A DNA stretch of 64,000 nucleotides, from assembly GCF_900105175.1 (NCBI RefSeq), contig NZ_LT629771.1:7150622-7214621 (forward strand), written 5' to 3'. The position numbers were made by a program, and so were the translations under genes. Positions within the stretch are counted from its first letter, which is position 1. Every line of letters starts with the position of its first letter. Origin of the DNA: Jiangella sp. DSM 45060 (lineage in GTDB: Bacteria; Actinomycetota; Actinomycetes; Jiangellales; Jiangellaceae). The notes beneath the pieces were generated by a model. The model saw only the letters and a list, made by a program, of their open reading frames with translations. It was not told where the DNA came from and made no database searches. Positions 20,316 to 30,276 of the stretch are shown here, piece after piece.

Positions 20316-21565
20316 CCACGTTCCCGGGCGGCCTCACCGCCGCCGAGCTCGACGCGCGGCTGGCCCGGCTGGAGCGGGTGTCCCGGTTCCCGGAGATGCC
20401 CCGCAACCTGTTCGACGAGGGCCCGCACCTGGTCTCCGCACCCGAACTGCCGTGGGGCGACGAGATCCGGGAGCTCTCGGTCCAGGCCTACGCCCGGTTC
20501 CTGCATGGCGAGACCTGGATCACCGGCGGCGGCGCCCGCGAGATGGAGGCCGAGATCGTCGGCTGGATGGGCGGGCTGCTCGGCGCGCCCGACGCCGCCG
20601 GCTTCATCAGCTCCGGCGGTTCGGAGTCCAACATGTGCGCGATCCTGACCGCGAAGCAGCTGTCCGGCCGCCGCGGCGGCAGCGTCGTCTTCCCGGACAA
20701 CGGGCACTACTCGCTGTACAAGCTCTGCCGGATGTTCGACCTCGACGCGATCGCCGTCCCGGCGCCGGACAGCGGGCTGCACCACGTCGACCCCGAGGCG
20801 ATCGAGGCGGCGATCCGTCCAGACACCATCGCTCTGATCGCGACCGCCGGCACGTGGGCGTACGGCAGCATCGACCCGATCGAGGCGATCGGCGAGATCG
20901 CCCAGCGGCGCGGCCTCTACTTCCACGTCGACGCGGCCTTCGGCGGCTACATCCTGCCGTTCCTGGAGCGGTCCGGGTACGACCCGGCGATCGAGCCGTG
21001 GGACTTCCGCGTCCCCGGCGTCTGCTCGATCAGCGCCGACCTGCACAAGAACGGCATGGCGCCGCCGCCGGCCGGGTCGCTGTTCTTCCGCGACGCGTCG
21101 CTGCTGGCCGCGGCGAAGGAGATCTGCCCACCCAACGGGACGATGTCCGGCACCCGCGGCACCGGCCCCATCGCCGGCGCCTGGACGATGGCGACGCTGC
21201 TCGGCGAGGCCGGTTACACGGCGGTGTCGCTGAAGTCGATGGCGCTGCGCGACGAGCTGATCGACGGCGTGCGCGGGATCCCCGGCCTCGACGTCTACCC
21301 GGGCTCGCAGATCAACATCGCGCTGATCCACTCGCCCGCCCTCGACCTGCGGCCGGTGGTCGAGGAGATCCGCCGCCGCGGCTGGATGTTCGCCGCCCGG
21401 CAGGTCCCGGCGCCGGTCGGCATCGTCGTCGTGCCGATGCCGCACAACGAGGGCCAGACCTCGCGGTTCCTCGCCGACCTGCGCGCGGCGATGGAACTGG
21501 CGGTGCCGCTGACCCCGGAGGTCACGGCGGCGGAGCAGGAGAAGGTGTCCAGCTATGGCTTCTGA
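20312..21565 (+). CDS. PLP-dependent group II decarboxylase/lyase-like enzyme
   Basis: The 417-residue PLP fold-type I protein resembles glutamate/tyrosine decarboxylases and sphingosine-1-phosphate lyase. The PLP lysine is in SADLHKNGMAPPPAG (near residue 246), and SGGSESNMCAI and the HVDAAFGGY aspartate are conserved. Family members decarboxylate amino acids or cleave amino-alcohols. It overlaps the SDR (GTGA) and hyuA. In this locus it might produce or consume an amine such as beta-alanine, but that is a guess. Confidence 0.88.
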   Translation: MTTFPGGLTAAELDARLARLERVSRFPEMPRNLFDEGPHLVSAPELPWGDEIRELSVQAYARFLHGETWITGGGAREMEAEIVGWMGGLLGAPDAAGFISSGGSESNMCAILTAKQLSGRRGGSVVFPDNGHYSLYKLCRMFDLDAIAVPAPDSGLHHVDPEAIEAAIRPDTIALIATAGTWAYGSIDPIEAIGEIAQRRGLYFHVDAAFGGYILPFLERSGYDPAIEPWDFRVPGVCSISADLHKNGMAPPPAGSLFFRDASLLAAAKEICPPNGTMSGTRGTGPIAGAWTMATLLGEAGYTAVSLKSMALRDELIDGVRGIPGLDVYPGSQINIALIHSPALDLRPVVEEIRRRGWMFAARQVPAPVGIVVVPMPHNEGQTSRFLADLRAAMELAVPLTPEVTAAEQEKVSSYGF

Positions 21566-23666
21566 GCGGGAGCTGCGGGTGTCGGTCGACATCGGCGGGA
21601 CGTTCACCGACCTCGTCGTCGAGGAGGCCGACCGGTTGCGGCTGTACAAGTCGCCGACGGTCCCCGACGACCCGGTGCGCGGCATCCTCGACGTGTTGTC
21701 CGTCGCGGCCGCCGCCGACGGGCAGTCGCTGACCGACTTCGTCGGCCGGGTCGGCACGTTCGTGCACGCCACGACGCGCGGGCTGAACGCGGTGCTGACC
21801 GGCAACGCCGCCCGCACCGCCTTCCTCACCACCCGCGGCCACCCGGACGTGCTGCTGCTGCGCGAGGGCGGCCGCCGCGACCCGTTCGACTTCACCGTGC
21901 CGTTCCCCGAGCCGTACGTGCCGCGGTCGCTGACCTTCGAGGTGCCCGGGCGCATCTTGTCGACGGGCGAGATCCTGGAGCCGGTCGACCTCGACGCCGT
22001 GCGGGCGCTGTGCGCGCGGCTGGCCGCCCTGGAGGTCGAGGCGGTGGCGGTGTGCCTGCTGTGGTCGACGGTGAACGCCGCGCACGAGCTGGCCGTCGGC
22101 GCCGTCCTCGACGAGGCACTGCCCGGGGTGCCGTACTCGCTGTCGCACACGCTCAACCCGTCGCTGCGGGAGTACCGGCGCGCCTCGTCGACGGCGATCG
22201 ACGCGTCGCTCAAGCCGCTGATGGCCACCTACATCGGCGCGCTGACCACGAAGCTGCGCGACGCCGGGCTGACCGGACGGATCCTCATGGTGACGTCGAT
22301 GGGCGGGGTGGTCGACGTCGCCGACGCCGCGGCCGCGCCGATCCTCACCCTCAACTCCGGGCCGTCGATGGCTCCGGTCGCGGGCCGGGCCTACGCCCGG
22401 TCCGACCTGGGCGCCGACGACGTCATCGTCGCCGACGCGGGCGGCACGACGTACGACGTCACGCTGGTGCGCCGCGGCGAGATCCCGTCCACCCGGTCGG
22501 CCTGGGTCGGCGACGAGGGGACCGGGCACCTGACCGGGCTGCCGTCGATCGACGTGAAGAGCGTCGGCGCCGGCGGCGGCAGCATCGCCTGGGTCGACCC
22601 GGGCGGGCTGCTGCACATCGGCCCGCAGAGCGCCGGCTCGGTGCCCGGGCCGGCCTGCTACGGCCGAGGCGGCCGACGGGCCACCGTCACCGACGCCGCG
22701 CTCGTGCTGGGCTACCTCGACCCGGACGTGTTCTCCGGCGGCGCGCTGCGGCTCGACACCGGCGCGGCGCTGGCCGCCGTGACCGCCGACGTCGCCGTGC
22801 CGCTCGGCCTGGACCCGGTGGCCGCCGCGCACGCCGTCCTCGACCTCACCACCGAGCAGATGGTGCGCGCCATCGAGGAGATCACGCTGCAGCAGGGGAT
22901 CGACCCCGCCGGCGCCGTGCTCGTCGGCGGTGGCGGCGCGGCCGGGCTCAACGCCGTCGCCGTGGCCAAGCGCCTGGGCTGCGACCAGCTGGTGGTGCCG
23001 GCCGTCGGAGCGGCGCTGGCGGCGGCCGGCGCGCTGATGTCCGACCTCACCGCCGTGTACAACGTCACCCTGCCGACGCTGACCACCGCGTTCGACCCGG
23101 ACCGCGTCAACGCCGCCCTGGCCGGGCTGCTGCGGCAGTGCCAGGAGTTCGTCGCGCACGTCGGGCCGGGCGCGTCCGAGCCGTCCGTCACGCTGTTCGC
23201 CGAGGCGCGCTACCCGCAGCAGATCTGGGAGCTGGAGGTGCCGCTGCGGGTCCGATCGTTCCTCTCGTCGCAGGACGTGCGCGACTTCGCCGCCGACTTC
23301 CACGCCACGCACGAGGAGATCCTCGGCGTGACCGATCCCGGCTCGCCGGTCGAGGCGGTCAGCTGGGGCGCCCGGGTCACCGTGCCGCTGCGGCGCGACA
23401 CCGCGGTCCGGGCCCGGCTCGGCGACCCGGCGGTGCCGGCCACCCGCCGTGCCTACGTCCCCGGCCGCGGCCTGATCGAGATCCCGGTCCGCGCCCTGTC
23501 GTCGGTGACGGCCGGCGAGCCGATCCAGGGACCGGTGCTGATCGAGTCGCCGTTCACGACCGTCGTCGTGGCGGACCCCAGCGTCTGCGAGCTCGCGCCG
23601 TCGGGCTCGCTCGTCATCCGGCCCGCGCAGGAGCGCCGGCAGCCGACCCTGACCGAGGTGGCCTGA
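21555..23666 (+). CDS. hyuA: Hydantoinase/oxoprolinase A-type subunit
   Basis: The 703-residue protein is a full HyuA: an N-terminal actin-like domain with the phosphate motif SVDIGGTFTDLVV (residues about 9-21), a second ATPase motif VADAGGTTYDVTLV, and a GGGGAAGLNA glycine loop. HyuA and HyuB together use ATP to open hydantoins, 5-oxoproline, N-methylhydantoin or caprolactam, or to carboxylate ketones. It is followed directly by hyuB. Substrate choice within this family cannot be read by eye. Confidence 0.93.
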   Translation: MASERELRVSVDIGGTFTDLVVEEADRLRLYKSPTVPDDPVRGILDVLSVAAAADGQSLTDFVGRVGTFVHATTRGLNAVLTGNAARTAFLTTRGHPDVLLLREGGRRDPFDFTVPFPEPYVPRSLTFEVPGRILSTGEILEPVDLDAVRALCARLAALEVEAVAVCLLWSTVNAAHELAVGAVLDEALPGVPYSLSHTLNPSLREYRRASSTAIDASLKPLMATYIGALTTKLRDAGLTGRILMVTSMGGVVDVADAAAAPILTLNSGPSMAPVAGRAYARSDLGADDVIVADAGGTTYDVTLVRRGEIPSTRSAWVGDEGTGHLTGLPSIDVKSVGAGGGSIAWVDPGGLLHIGPQSAGSVPGPACYGRGGRRATVTDAALVLGYLDPDVFSGGALRLDTGAALAAVTADVAVPLGLDPVAAAHAVLDLTTEQMVRAIEEITLQQGIDPAGAVLVGGGGAAGLNAVAVAKRLGCDQLVVPAVGAALAAAGALMSDLTAVYNVTLPTLTTAFDPDRVNAALAGLLRQCQEFVAHVGPGASEPSVTLFAEARYPQQIWELEVPLRVRSFLSSQDVRDFAADFHATHEEILGVTDPGSPVEAVSWGARVTVPLRRDTAVRARLGDPAVPATRRAYVPGRGLIEIPVRALSSVTAGEPIQGPVLIESPFTTVVVADPSVCELAPSGSLVIRPAQERRQPTLTEVA

Positions 23667-23667
23667 C

Positions 23668-25449
23668 ATGACCATGACCGCGATCCGCGACGGAGCCAGG
23701 CTGGCGGTGCTGAGCCACCGCTTCGAGGCGATCGTCCGCCGAATGTCGAACACGCTGGCCCGCTCCGGCCGCTCCGGCGTGCTCAACACCGCACGCGACT
23801 TCTCCTGCTGCATCCTCGCCGCCGACGGCAGCGTGCTGATGACCGGGCAGAGCCCGCCGATCCACGTCATGGGCGGTCCGGACCTGCAGGCGAGGTCGAT
23901 GCTCGAGTTCTATCCACAGGTGCGCGCCGGCGACGCGTTTCTCCACAACTCGCCGTATCACGGGAACACCCACGCCGCCGACCACTCCGTGCTGATCCCC
24001 GTCGTCGACCACGACGGCCGGCACCGCTTCACCGTGCTGGCCAAGGCGCACCAGGCCGACTGCGGCAACTCGGTGCCGACCACCTACCTCGCCAGCGCCC
24101 GCGACGTGTACGAGGAGGGCGCGCTGATCTTCCCGGTGGTCCGTGCCCAGCGCGACTACACGGACTGCGAGGACATCCTGCGCATGTGCGAGATGCGCAT
24201 CCGCGTCCCGGACCAGTGGCGCGGCGACTACCTGGCGATCCTCGGCAGTGCCCGGATCGGCGAGCGGGCGCTGCTGCGGCTGGCCGACGAGGTCGGCTGG
24301 GACACGCTGGACGAGTTCGCCGCCGGCTGGCTGGACTACGGCGAGCTGCGCATGGAGGCCGCGATCCGGCAGCTGCCGGCGGGGTCCGCGACCACGACGA
24401 CCGTCCACGACCCGTTCCCCGGCGTGCCGGACGGCATCCCGCTGTCGGTGTCGGTGCAGGTGCGCCCGGACGAGGGCATGATCGAGGTCGACCTGCGCGA
24501 CAACCCCGACTGCGTGCCGTCCGGGCTCAACCTCAGCGAGGCGACGTCGCGGACGGCCGCGCTGATCGGCATCTTCAACAGCATCGACCACACGGTGCCG
24601 CACAACCAGGGCAGCTTCCGGCGGGTCCGGGTGCTGCTGCGGGAAAACTGCGTCGTCGGGATCCCGCGGCACCCGGCCAGCTGCTCCGTCGCGACGACGA
24701 ACCTCTCCAACCGGGTCGGCAACGCCGTCCAGCGCGCCATGGCGGAGATCGGCGACGGCCTCGGCATGGCCGAGGTGGGCAGCGGGATGTCGCCGTCGGA
24801 GGCGGTCGTGTCCGGGATCGACCGGCGCGACCAGCACGGTCCGTTCGTCAACCAGATCTTCACCGGCCCCAACGGCGGCGCCGGCGCCCCGGCGGCCGAC
24901 GGCTGGCTGACCATGAGCGACCTCGGCAGTGGCGGGACGCTGCTGCTGGACAGCGTCGAGATCGACGAGCTGAAGCAGCCGATCGTCATCCACCGCCGGC
25001 ACATCGACCCCGACACCGAGGGCGCCGGCCGGTTCCGCGGCGCGCCGTCACTGCACGTCGAGTACGGGCCGGTCGGCACCCACCTGGAGGCCGTCTACGC
25101 CAACGACGGCTCGATCAACCCGATGATGGGCGCCGGCGGCGGGCAGCCCGGCGCGCCGTCGGCCCAGTTCAAGCGGGGCCGCGACGGCGTGCTCACGGCG
25201 CTGGACATCTGCGGGCCGGTGACCATCCAGGAGGGCGAGCGGCTGGTGGCCCGGACCAGTGGCGGGGGCGGCTACGGCGATCCGGTCTCCCGCGATCCGC
25301 ACCGCGTCGCCCGCGACGTCCGCGAGGGCTGGGTCAGCCGGGACCGCGCGCTCGCCGTCTACCGCGTCGAGCTCGACGACGCCGGCGACGTCGACACGGA
25401 AGGCACCGCCCGGCTGCGGGCCGGCGTCACGATCGGAGCGCAGTCATGA
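23668..25449 (+). CDS. hyuB: Hydantoinase/oxoprolinase B-type subunit
   Basis: The 593-residue protein is the partner of HyuA. Typical HyuB features include DFSCCILAADGSVLMTGQ, the metal-binding region LHNSPYHGNTHAADHSV (HxxxH-type histidines) and the C-terminal glycine-rich RTSGGGGYGDP. It starts 1 nt after the hyuA stop and ends with an ATGA overlap onto the aminotransferase, so production should be strictly coupled. The pair probably opens an amide or lactam ring with ATP. Confidence 0.93.
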   Translation: MTMTAIRDGARLAVLSHRFEAIVRRMSNTLARSGRSGVLNTARDFSCCILAADGSVLMTGQSPPIHVMGGPDLQARSMLEFYPQVRAGDAFLHNSPYHGNTHAADHSVLIPVVDHDGRHRFTVLAKAHQADCGNSVPTTYLASARDVYEEGALIFPVVRAQRDYTDCEDILRMCEMRIRVPDQWRGDYLAILGSARIGERALLRLADEVGWDTLDEFAAGWLDYGELRMEAAIRQLPAGSATTTTVHDPFPGVPDGIPLSVSVQVRPDEGMIEVDLRDNPDCVPSGLNLSEATSRTAALIGIFNSIDHTVPHNQGSFRRVRVLLRENCVVGIPRHPASCSVATTNLSNRVGNAVQRAMAEIGDGLGMAEVGSGMSPSEAVVSGIDRRDQHGPFVNQIFTGPNGGAGAPAADGWLTMSDLGSGGTLLLDSVEIDELKQPIVIHRRHIDPDTEGAGRFRGAPSLHVEYGPVGTHLEAVYANDGSINPMMGAGGGQPGAPSAQFKRGRDGVLTALDICGPVTIQEGERLVARTSGGGGYGDPVSRDPHRVARDVREGWVSRDRALAVYRVELDDAGDVDTEGTARLRAGVTIGAQS

Positions 25450-26816
25450 CCAGCACCCTGCACACCGTCGACCGCGTCCGGCTGGACCGGCTGCTGACGG
25501 AGGAGCGCGCGAGCTTCGCCGAGCGCAATCCGCGGTCGCGAGCGGCACACGGCCGCGGCCGGCACCTGCTGACCGGGGTGCCGATGACCTGGATGGCCAA
25601 GACGGCGGCCGGGTTCCCGCTCTACCTCGACCGCGCCCGCGGCGCCCGCCTGTGGGACGTCGACGGCCACGAGCTGGTGGACTTCTGCCTGGGCGACACC
25701 GGCGCGATGGCCGGCCACTCGCCGCCGGCGACCGTCGCGGCGGTGGCCGCCCGGTTCGGCGAGCAGGGCGGCGCCACCACCATGATGCCGACCGAGGACG
25801 CCGCCGCCGTCGCCGACGAGCTGACCCGCCGGTTCGGCCTGACGCAGTGGAGCTTCGCGCTCACTGCGACCGACGCGAACCGCTGGGCGCTGCGGCTGGC
25901 CCGCGCCGTCACCGGGCGGCCGCGCGTGCTCGTCATGAGCTTCAGCTACCACGGCAGCGTCGACGAGTCGTTCATCGTCACCGGCGCCGACGGGCCGCGG
26001 CCGCGGCCGGGCAACGTCGGCGCCCCGTTCGACGTCACGCGCACCAGCCGGGTGGTCGAGTTCAACGACGTGTCCGCGCTGGAGCGCGAGCTGGCCGCCG
26101 GCGACGTCGCCGCCGTCCTGATGGAACCGGCGATGACCAACATGGGCATCGTGCTGCCGGAGCCGGGGTACCTCGCCGCCGTCCGGGAGCTGACCCGGGC
26201 GACCGGCACGTTGCTGATCAACGACGAGACGCACACCGTCTCGGCCGGGCCGGGCGGCTGCACACGGGCCTGGCAGCTGGAACCGGACATCCTCACCATC
26301 GGCAAGGCCATCGCCGGCGGTGTCCCGATCGGCGCGTTCGGGCTGTCCGCCGCGTTCGCGGAGAACCTGCTGGCCCGTGGCGACCTCGACCTCGTCGACA
26401 CCGGAGGCGTCGGCGGGACGCTGGCCGGCAACGCGCTGTCGCTCGCGGCGGCGCGGGCGACGCTGGAATCGTCGCTGACCGAGGAGGCGTACGGGCGGAT
26501 GATCGCGCTGGCCGCGCACTACACCGCGGGGGTGCAGGGGTTGATCGACGAGTTCGCGCTGCCGTGGGTGGTGACCCAGCTGGGCGCCCGCTCGGAGTAC
26601 CGGTTCATGTCGCCGGGACCGCGCAACGGCACCGAGTCCTACGGGTCGACCGACGTCGAGCTCGAGGACTACCTGCACCTCTACCTGCTCAACCGGGGCA
26701 TCATGCTGACGCCGTTCCACAACATGGCGTTGATGTGCCCGGCGACCACCGAGGACGACGTCGAGCTGCATCTGCGGGTGCTGGCCGGCGCGGTCCGGAC
26801 TCTGGCCGGAGGCTGA
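25446..26816 (+). CDS. Class III aminotransferase (glutamate-1-semialdehyde aminomutase-like)
   Basis: The 456-residue PLP enzyme starts at the ATGA overlap with hyuB; the long upstream frame is not coding. The PLP lysine is in TIGKAIAGGVPIGAFG, with NDETHTVSAGPGG and the phosphate-binding region TATDANRWALRLAR, a variant of the usual SGTEA motif. It resembles the aspartate-aminotransferase-family/GSAM-like proteins that accompany Hyu genes. A transamination giving a semialdehyde for the downstream dehydrogenase fits the order. Confidence 0.9.
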   Translation: MTSTLHTVDRVRLDRLLTEERASFAERNPRSRAAHGRGRHLLTGVPMTWMAKTAAGFPLYLDRARGARLWDVDGHELVDFCLGDTGAMAGHSPPATVAAVAARFGEQGGATTMMPTEDAAAVADELTRRFGLTQWSFALTATDANRWALRLARAVTGRPRVLVMSFSYHGSVDESFIVTGADGPRPRPGNVGAPFDVTRTSRVVEFNDVSALERELAAGDVAAVLMEPAMTNMGIVLPEPGYLAAVRELTRATGTLLINDETHTVSAGPGGCTRAWQLEPDILTIGKAIAGGVPIGAFGLSAAFAENLLARGDLDLVDTGGVGGTLAGNALSLAAARATLESSLTEEAYGRMIALAAHYTAGVQGLIDEFALPWVVTQLGARSEYRFMSPGPRNGTESYGSTDVELEDYLHLYLLNRGIMLTPFHNMALMCPATTEDDVELHLRVLAGAVRTLAGG

Positions 26817-26819
26817 GCC

Positions 26820-28313
26820 GTGACGTACGAGCACTGGATCGACGGTGGTGCCGTCCCCGGCACCGGTGACCGGTTCGGGGAGGTGTTCGATCCCGCCTTG
26901 GGTGTCGCTCGGCGGCGGGTGCGGCTGGCGGCCGCATCGGACGTCGACGCGGCGGTGCGGGTGGCCCGCGCGGCGGCCGGGCCCTGGGCGCAGACGTCGG
27001 TGACGGCGCGGTCCCGGATCATGTTCGCGTTCCGGGAGCTGCTGGTCCGGCACGAGGACGAGCTGGCCGCCGTCATCTCCTCCGAGCACGGCAAGACCCT
27101 CGACGACGCACGCGGGGAGGTGGTGCGCGGCCGGGAGGTGGTGGAGTTCGCCTGCGGGATCCCGAGCCTGCTCAAGGGCGCGTTCAGCGACCAGGTCTCC
27201 CGCGGCGTCGACTCGCACTCGTTCCGCCAGCCGCTCGGCGTCGTCGCCGGCATCACCCCGTTCAACTTCCCGGTGATGGTGCCGCTGTGGATGCATCCGC
27301 TCGCGATCGCGTGCGGCAACGCCTTCGTGCTCAAGCCGTCCGAGCGGGTGCCCGGCGCGTCCGACCTGGTCGCGCGGCTGTACCAGCGGGCGGGGCTGCC
27401 CGACGGCGTGTTCAACGTGGTGCACGGCGACAAGGTGGCCGTCGACGCGCTGCTGGACCACCCCGGTGTCGACGCGGTGTCGTTCGTGGGCTCGACGCCG
27501 ATCGCCCGGTACGTCCACGCCGCCGCGTCGCGGGCCGGGAAGCGCGTGCAGGCGCTCGGCGGCGCGAAGAACCACGCCGTCGTGCTCCCCGACGCGGACC
27601 TCGACTTCGCCGCCGATCACATCGTGGCCGCCGGGTACGGGTCGGCCGGCCAGCGGTGCATGGCGATCTCGGCCGTCGTGGCCGTGGGTTCGGCCGCCGA
27701 CGACCTCGTCCCGCGGCTCCGCGAACGGACCCTGCGCATCGCCGTCGGCCCCGGGACCGCTCCGGGCGTCGAGATGGGGCCGGTCGTCACGGCCGCCGCC
27801 CGCTCCCGCATCGCCGACGCCGTCGAGCAGGGAGCCAAGGACGGCGCCCAGGTCGTCGTCGACGGCCGTGACCTCGTCGTCGCCGGCCACGAGGAGGGCT
27901 TCTTCATCGGACCGACCCTCCTCGACCACGTCTCGTCCTCGATGGACGTCTATCGGGACGAGATCTTCGGCCCCGTTCTCACCGTCCTGCGGGTCCCGAC
28001 GCTCGACGCGGCGATCGACCTGATCAACGCCAACCCGTACGGCAACGGGACCGCCGTCTTCACCTCGTCCGGCGGTGTCGCGCGCGAGTTCCAGCGCCGG
28101 GTGGAGGTCGGCATGATCGGCGTGAACGTGCCCGTCCCGGTCCCCATGGCGTTCCATTCCTTCGGCGGCTGGAAGCAGTCCCTCTTCGGCGACCATCACA
28201 TCCACGGCCCCGAGGGGGTGGCGTTCTACACGCGCGCGAAGGTGGTGACCACACGCTGGCCGCAGCTCCGCGAGGCGCCGGCCGCGCCTCTCGCCTTCCC
28301 GACGGTCAGCTGA
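26820..28313 (+). CDS. mmsA: CoA-acylating methylmalonate-semialdehyde dehydrogenase
   Basis: The 497-residue aldehyde dehydrogenase has the features of the MmsA/IolA branch: [20 protein letters not shown], the [14 protein letters not shown] segment in place of ELGGK, and catalytic cysteine in [10 protein letters not shown] (residue 280). This branch turns malonate or methylmalonate semialdehyde into acetyl- or propionyl-CoA and CO2. Starting 3 nt after the aminotransferase stop with GTG, it is the likely last step of the locus. A beta-amino acid passing through the aminotransferase would give exactly its substrate. Confidence 0.92.
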   Translation: MTYEHWIDGGAVPGTGDRFGEVFDPALGVARRRVRLAAASDVDAAVRVARAAAGPWAQTSVTARSRIMFAFRELLVRHEDELAAVISSEHGKTLDDARGEVVRGREVVEFACGIPSLLKGAFSDQVSRGVDSHSFRQPLGVVAGITPFNFPVMVPLWMHPLAIACGNAFVLKPSERVPGASDLVARLYQRAGLPDGVFNVVHGDKVAVDALLDHPGVDAVSFVGSTPIARYVHAAASRAGKRVQALGGAKNHAVVLPDADLDFAADHIVAAGYGSAGQRCMAISAVVAVGSAADDLVPRLRERTLRIAVGPGTAPGVEMGPVVTAAARSRIADAVEQGAKDGAQVVVDGRDLVVAGHEEGFFIGPTLLDHVSSSMDVYRDEIFGPVLTVLRVPTLDAAIDLINANPYGNGTAVFTSSGGVAREFQRRVEVGMIGVNVPVPVPMAFHSFGGWKQSLFGDHHIHGPEGVAFYTRAKVVTTRWPQLREAPAAPLAFPTVS

Positions 28314-28746
28314 GCTGCTCGAACAGCGACACGACGATCCCCTCGGGTCCACGGACGTACGCCATGCGGACGCTGCCCGCGTACTCGCCGATACCGGCCA
28401 CGAGCCCATACCCGTCCGCCCCCACCGCGTCGACGGCCGCCTGGAGGTCCCCGACCTCGAACGACACGTTGCGCAGCCCCAGCTCGTTGGCCATCGCCGC
28501 CGGTGATCCCGGCACGTGGTCGGGCGTGACGAAGCTCGACAGCTCCAGCCGCGGTCCACCGTTGGGCACCCGCAGCATCGTGATCTCGCAGCGCGCGTCG
28601 GGGATGCCGCACACGGCCTCCACGAACTCGCCCTCGACGGATCCGGTGCCCTCGACCTCGAGCCCCAGCCGCACGAAGAACTCCGTCACCGTCTTCATGT
28701 CCGCGACGGTGATGCCGATGTGGTCGAAACGCCGTACGTGTGTCAT
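28306..28746 (-). CDS. VOC-family (glyoxalase-like) protein
   Basis: The 146-residue protein has one vicinal-oxygen-chelate module pair ([11 protein letters not shown] at the start, SSFVTPDHV centrally, [14 protein letters not shown] later). An ATG nine bases upstream (28755) sits directly on the AGGAGG, so the ATG at 28746, 9 nt from that site, is the better start. It overlaps mmsA tail to tail by 8 bp. Such proteins include methylmalonyl-CoA epimerases and dioxygenases. Epimerase would be a tempting partner for mmsA, but it is on the opposite strand. Confidence 0.88.
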   Translation of the reverse strand: MTHVRRFDHIGITVADMKTVTEFFVRLGLEVEGTGSVEGEFVEAVCGIPDARCEITMLRVPNGGPRLELSSFVTPDHVPGSPAAMANELGLRNVSFEVGDLQAAVDAVGADGYGLVAGIGEYAGSVRMAYVRGPEGIVVSLFEQLS

Positions 28747-28835
28747 CGCTGCCATCCTCCTGTTTCGGTGGTTGTAACCCAGGGACGGAGCCGCCTTCCG
28801 ATTCTCGACATCCCGCTCCCGTAGGGTTCTCGCTC

Positions 28836-29255
28836 ATGACGCAGGGCCTCAAGAGGACCCTCATCGTCCTCCCGATCTCTCTCCTCCTGCTCGCCGGTTG
28901 CGGAGACGACGACGGCGGCGTCCGACCTGACCCCGGCCGACGGTGCGCAGCGGGACCGGGCCGGCGTGCCGGCCTGCGTGTGGGACAGCCTCGACCGGTC
29001 GATCGCCGTCGCGGTCGACTTCGCCTACGACCTCGGCCCGATCGAGGACGGTGACATGGACGTCGAGGAGATGAACGGACGCCCGGTCCAGGTCGCCTAC
29101 GACTCCGAGATGACCTGCCTGTACTCCTTCACCGTCGACGACCAGACGAAGGTCGACGTCATCGTCGAAGACCTCGGCGCCCCGCTGTAACCCCCGGCGA
29201 ACCCTGCGACGCCGGACGCCCCGCCCTCGACGACGTCATGGAGGCGATCGGCTGA
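28836..29255 (+). pseudogene. Frameshifted lipoprotein gene, DUF3558-like
   Basis: An ATG at 28836 encodes a signal peptide and lipobox (ISLLLLAGC, then GDDDGG). Right after this, the sensible reading jumps one frame: from 28921 it reads SDLTPADGAQRDRAGVPACV and on to a TAA at 29188. Past that stop, the original frame resumes with PPGEPCDAGRPALDDVMEAI and ends at 29253. So one extra base near 28905-28920 and one missing base near 29180-29200 break a single ~140-residue gene. The two-cysteine layout with a late PCD motif resembles DUF3558 lipoproteins of actinomycetes. Sequencing error in GC runs is the alternative. Confidence 0.6.
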
Positions 29256-29283
29256 CGTTGACAGCCCGCGTCACCGTGGCCGT

Positions 29284-29289
29284 TAGGGT
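29284..29289 (+). promoter_or_regulatory. -10 element, leaderless start of LLM oxidoreductase
   Basis: TAGGGT is followed by 6 nt and then the GTG at 29296, which has no ribosome site. TTGACA at 29258-29263 could serve as a -35, but its 20-nt spacer is long. Transcription starting at the GTG gives a leaderless mRNA, common in actinomycetes. Confidence 0.5.
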
Positions 29290-29295
29290 CCGATT

Positions 29296-30204
29296 GTGAG
29301 GTTCGGTGCGCATCTGCCGCTGATCGACTTCGACGGTTCGGGGATCGCCTCGTTGGCCGGCTACGTGGATGCTGCGCGCGAGGCGGGGTTCAGCGCGATC
29401 AGCGCCAATGACCATCTGGTGTTCCAGAGACCGTGGCTGGACGGGATCGTCGCGCTGTCCAGCGTCGTGGATCGCAGCGCCGACCTGACCTTGGCGACGA
29501 CCGTGGCTCTGCCGGTGGTGCGCGGGCCGGTGGCGCTGGCCAAGGCTGCCGCGGCGTTGGACGCCCTGTCCGGTGGTCGTTTCGTGCTCGGTGTCGGTCC
29601 GGGATCCTCGGCCGCCGACTACGACGCGGCCGGGGTGCCGTTCGAGGAGCGGTGGCCGCGGTTCGACGACGCGGTCCGGGTGCTGCGCGCCTCGCTCACC
29701 CACGATCCCGCACCGGCTGCGGAGCGCTTCTACGTCACACCCGCCCTGGAACCCCGGCCGGCCCGGCCGGTCCCGATCTGGATCGGCAGTTGGGGCTCGG
29801 CGGCCGGGCTTCGCCGGGTGGCCCGCCTGGGCGATGGCTGGCTTGCGTCGGCATACAACACGACACCCGGCCAGATCTCCGCCGGCCGCGACCTCCTGCA
29901 CCAGGCCCTGGCATCGGCCGGGCGAGACACCAGCCCCTTCCCGATCGCCCTTGCGACCATGTGGACCTACCTGACCGATTCCGCGGCCGAGTCGCGGACG
30001 AGACTCGACGCCCTGGCTCGGATGCTCGGCCGGGACCCGGCCGCCCTCGCCGACCAGGTGCTCATCGGGCCCGCCGACGTGTGCGCCGCAAAGCTGGCTC
30101 GCTACGCCGACGCCGGCGTCGACGAGGTCTTCATCTGGCCGGTCGCCGACCCGATCGCCCAACTCCGCCGCTTCGGGACGTCGGTCATCCCGCACCTGAG
30201 CTGA
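29296..30204 (+). CDS. Luciferase-like (LLM) flavin/F420-dependent oxidoreductase
   Basis: The 302-residue TIM-barrel protein matches the LLM class: RFGAHLPLIDFDG at the N-terminus, SANDHLVFQRPW, and the conserved SGGRFVLGVGPG loop. Members use FMNH2 or F420 to oxidise or reduce small molecules. The GTG start appears leaderless. A second, different LLM protein is encoded at 30974, so this short segment has two such enzymes. Substrate unknown. Confidence 0.9.
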   Translation: MRFGAHLPLIDFDGSGIASLAGYVDAAREAGFSAISANDHLVFQRPWLDGIVALSSVVDRSADLTLATTVALPVVRGPVALAKAAAALDALSGGRFVLGVGPGSSAADYDAAGVPFEERWPRFDDAVRVLRASLTHDPAPAAERFYVTPALEPRPARPVPIWIGSWGSAAGLRRVARLGDGWLASAYNTTPGQISAGRDLLHQALASAGRDTSPFPIALATMWTYLTDSAAESRTRLDALARMLGRDPAALADQVLIGPADVCAAKLARYADAGVDEVFIWPVADPIAQLRRFGTSVIPHLS

Positions 30205-30276
30205 CTCCCGCGCGCGGGGCATCCGGTCACCCTCGGGAGGGATGTGCGCTGCGTTGCCGATGTGGAGGGTTGAGGC

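Noticed and set aside
28120-28559. Minus-strand frame reading into the mmsA region
   Set aside because: Its only sensible part belongs to the VOC gene in another frame; the rest is the complement of mmsA.
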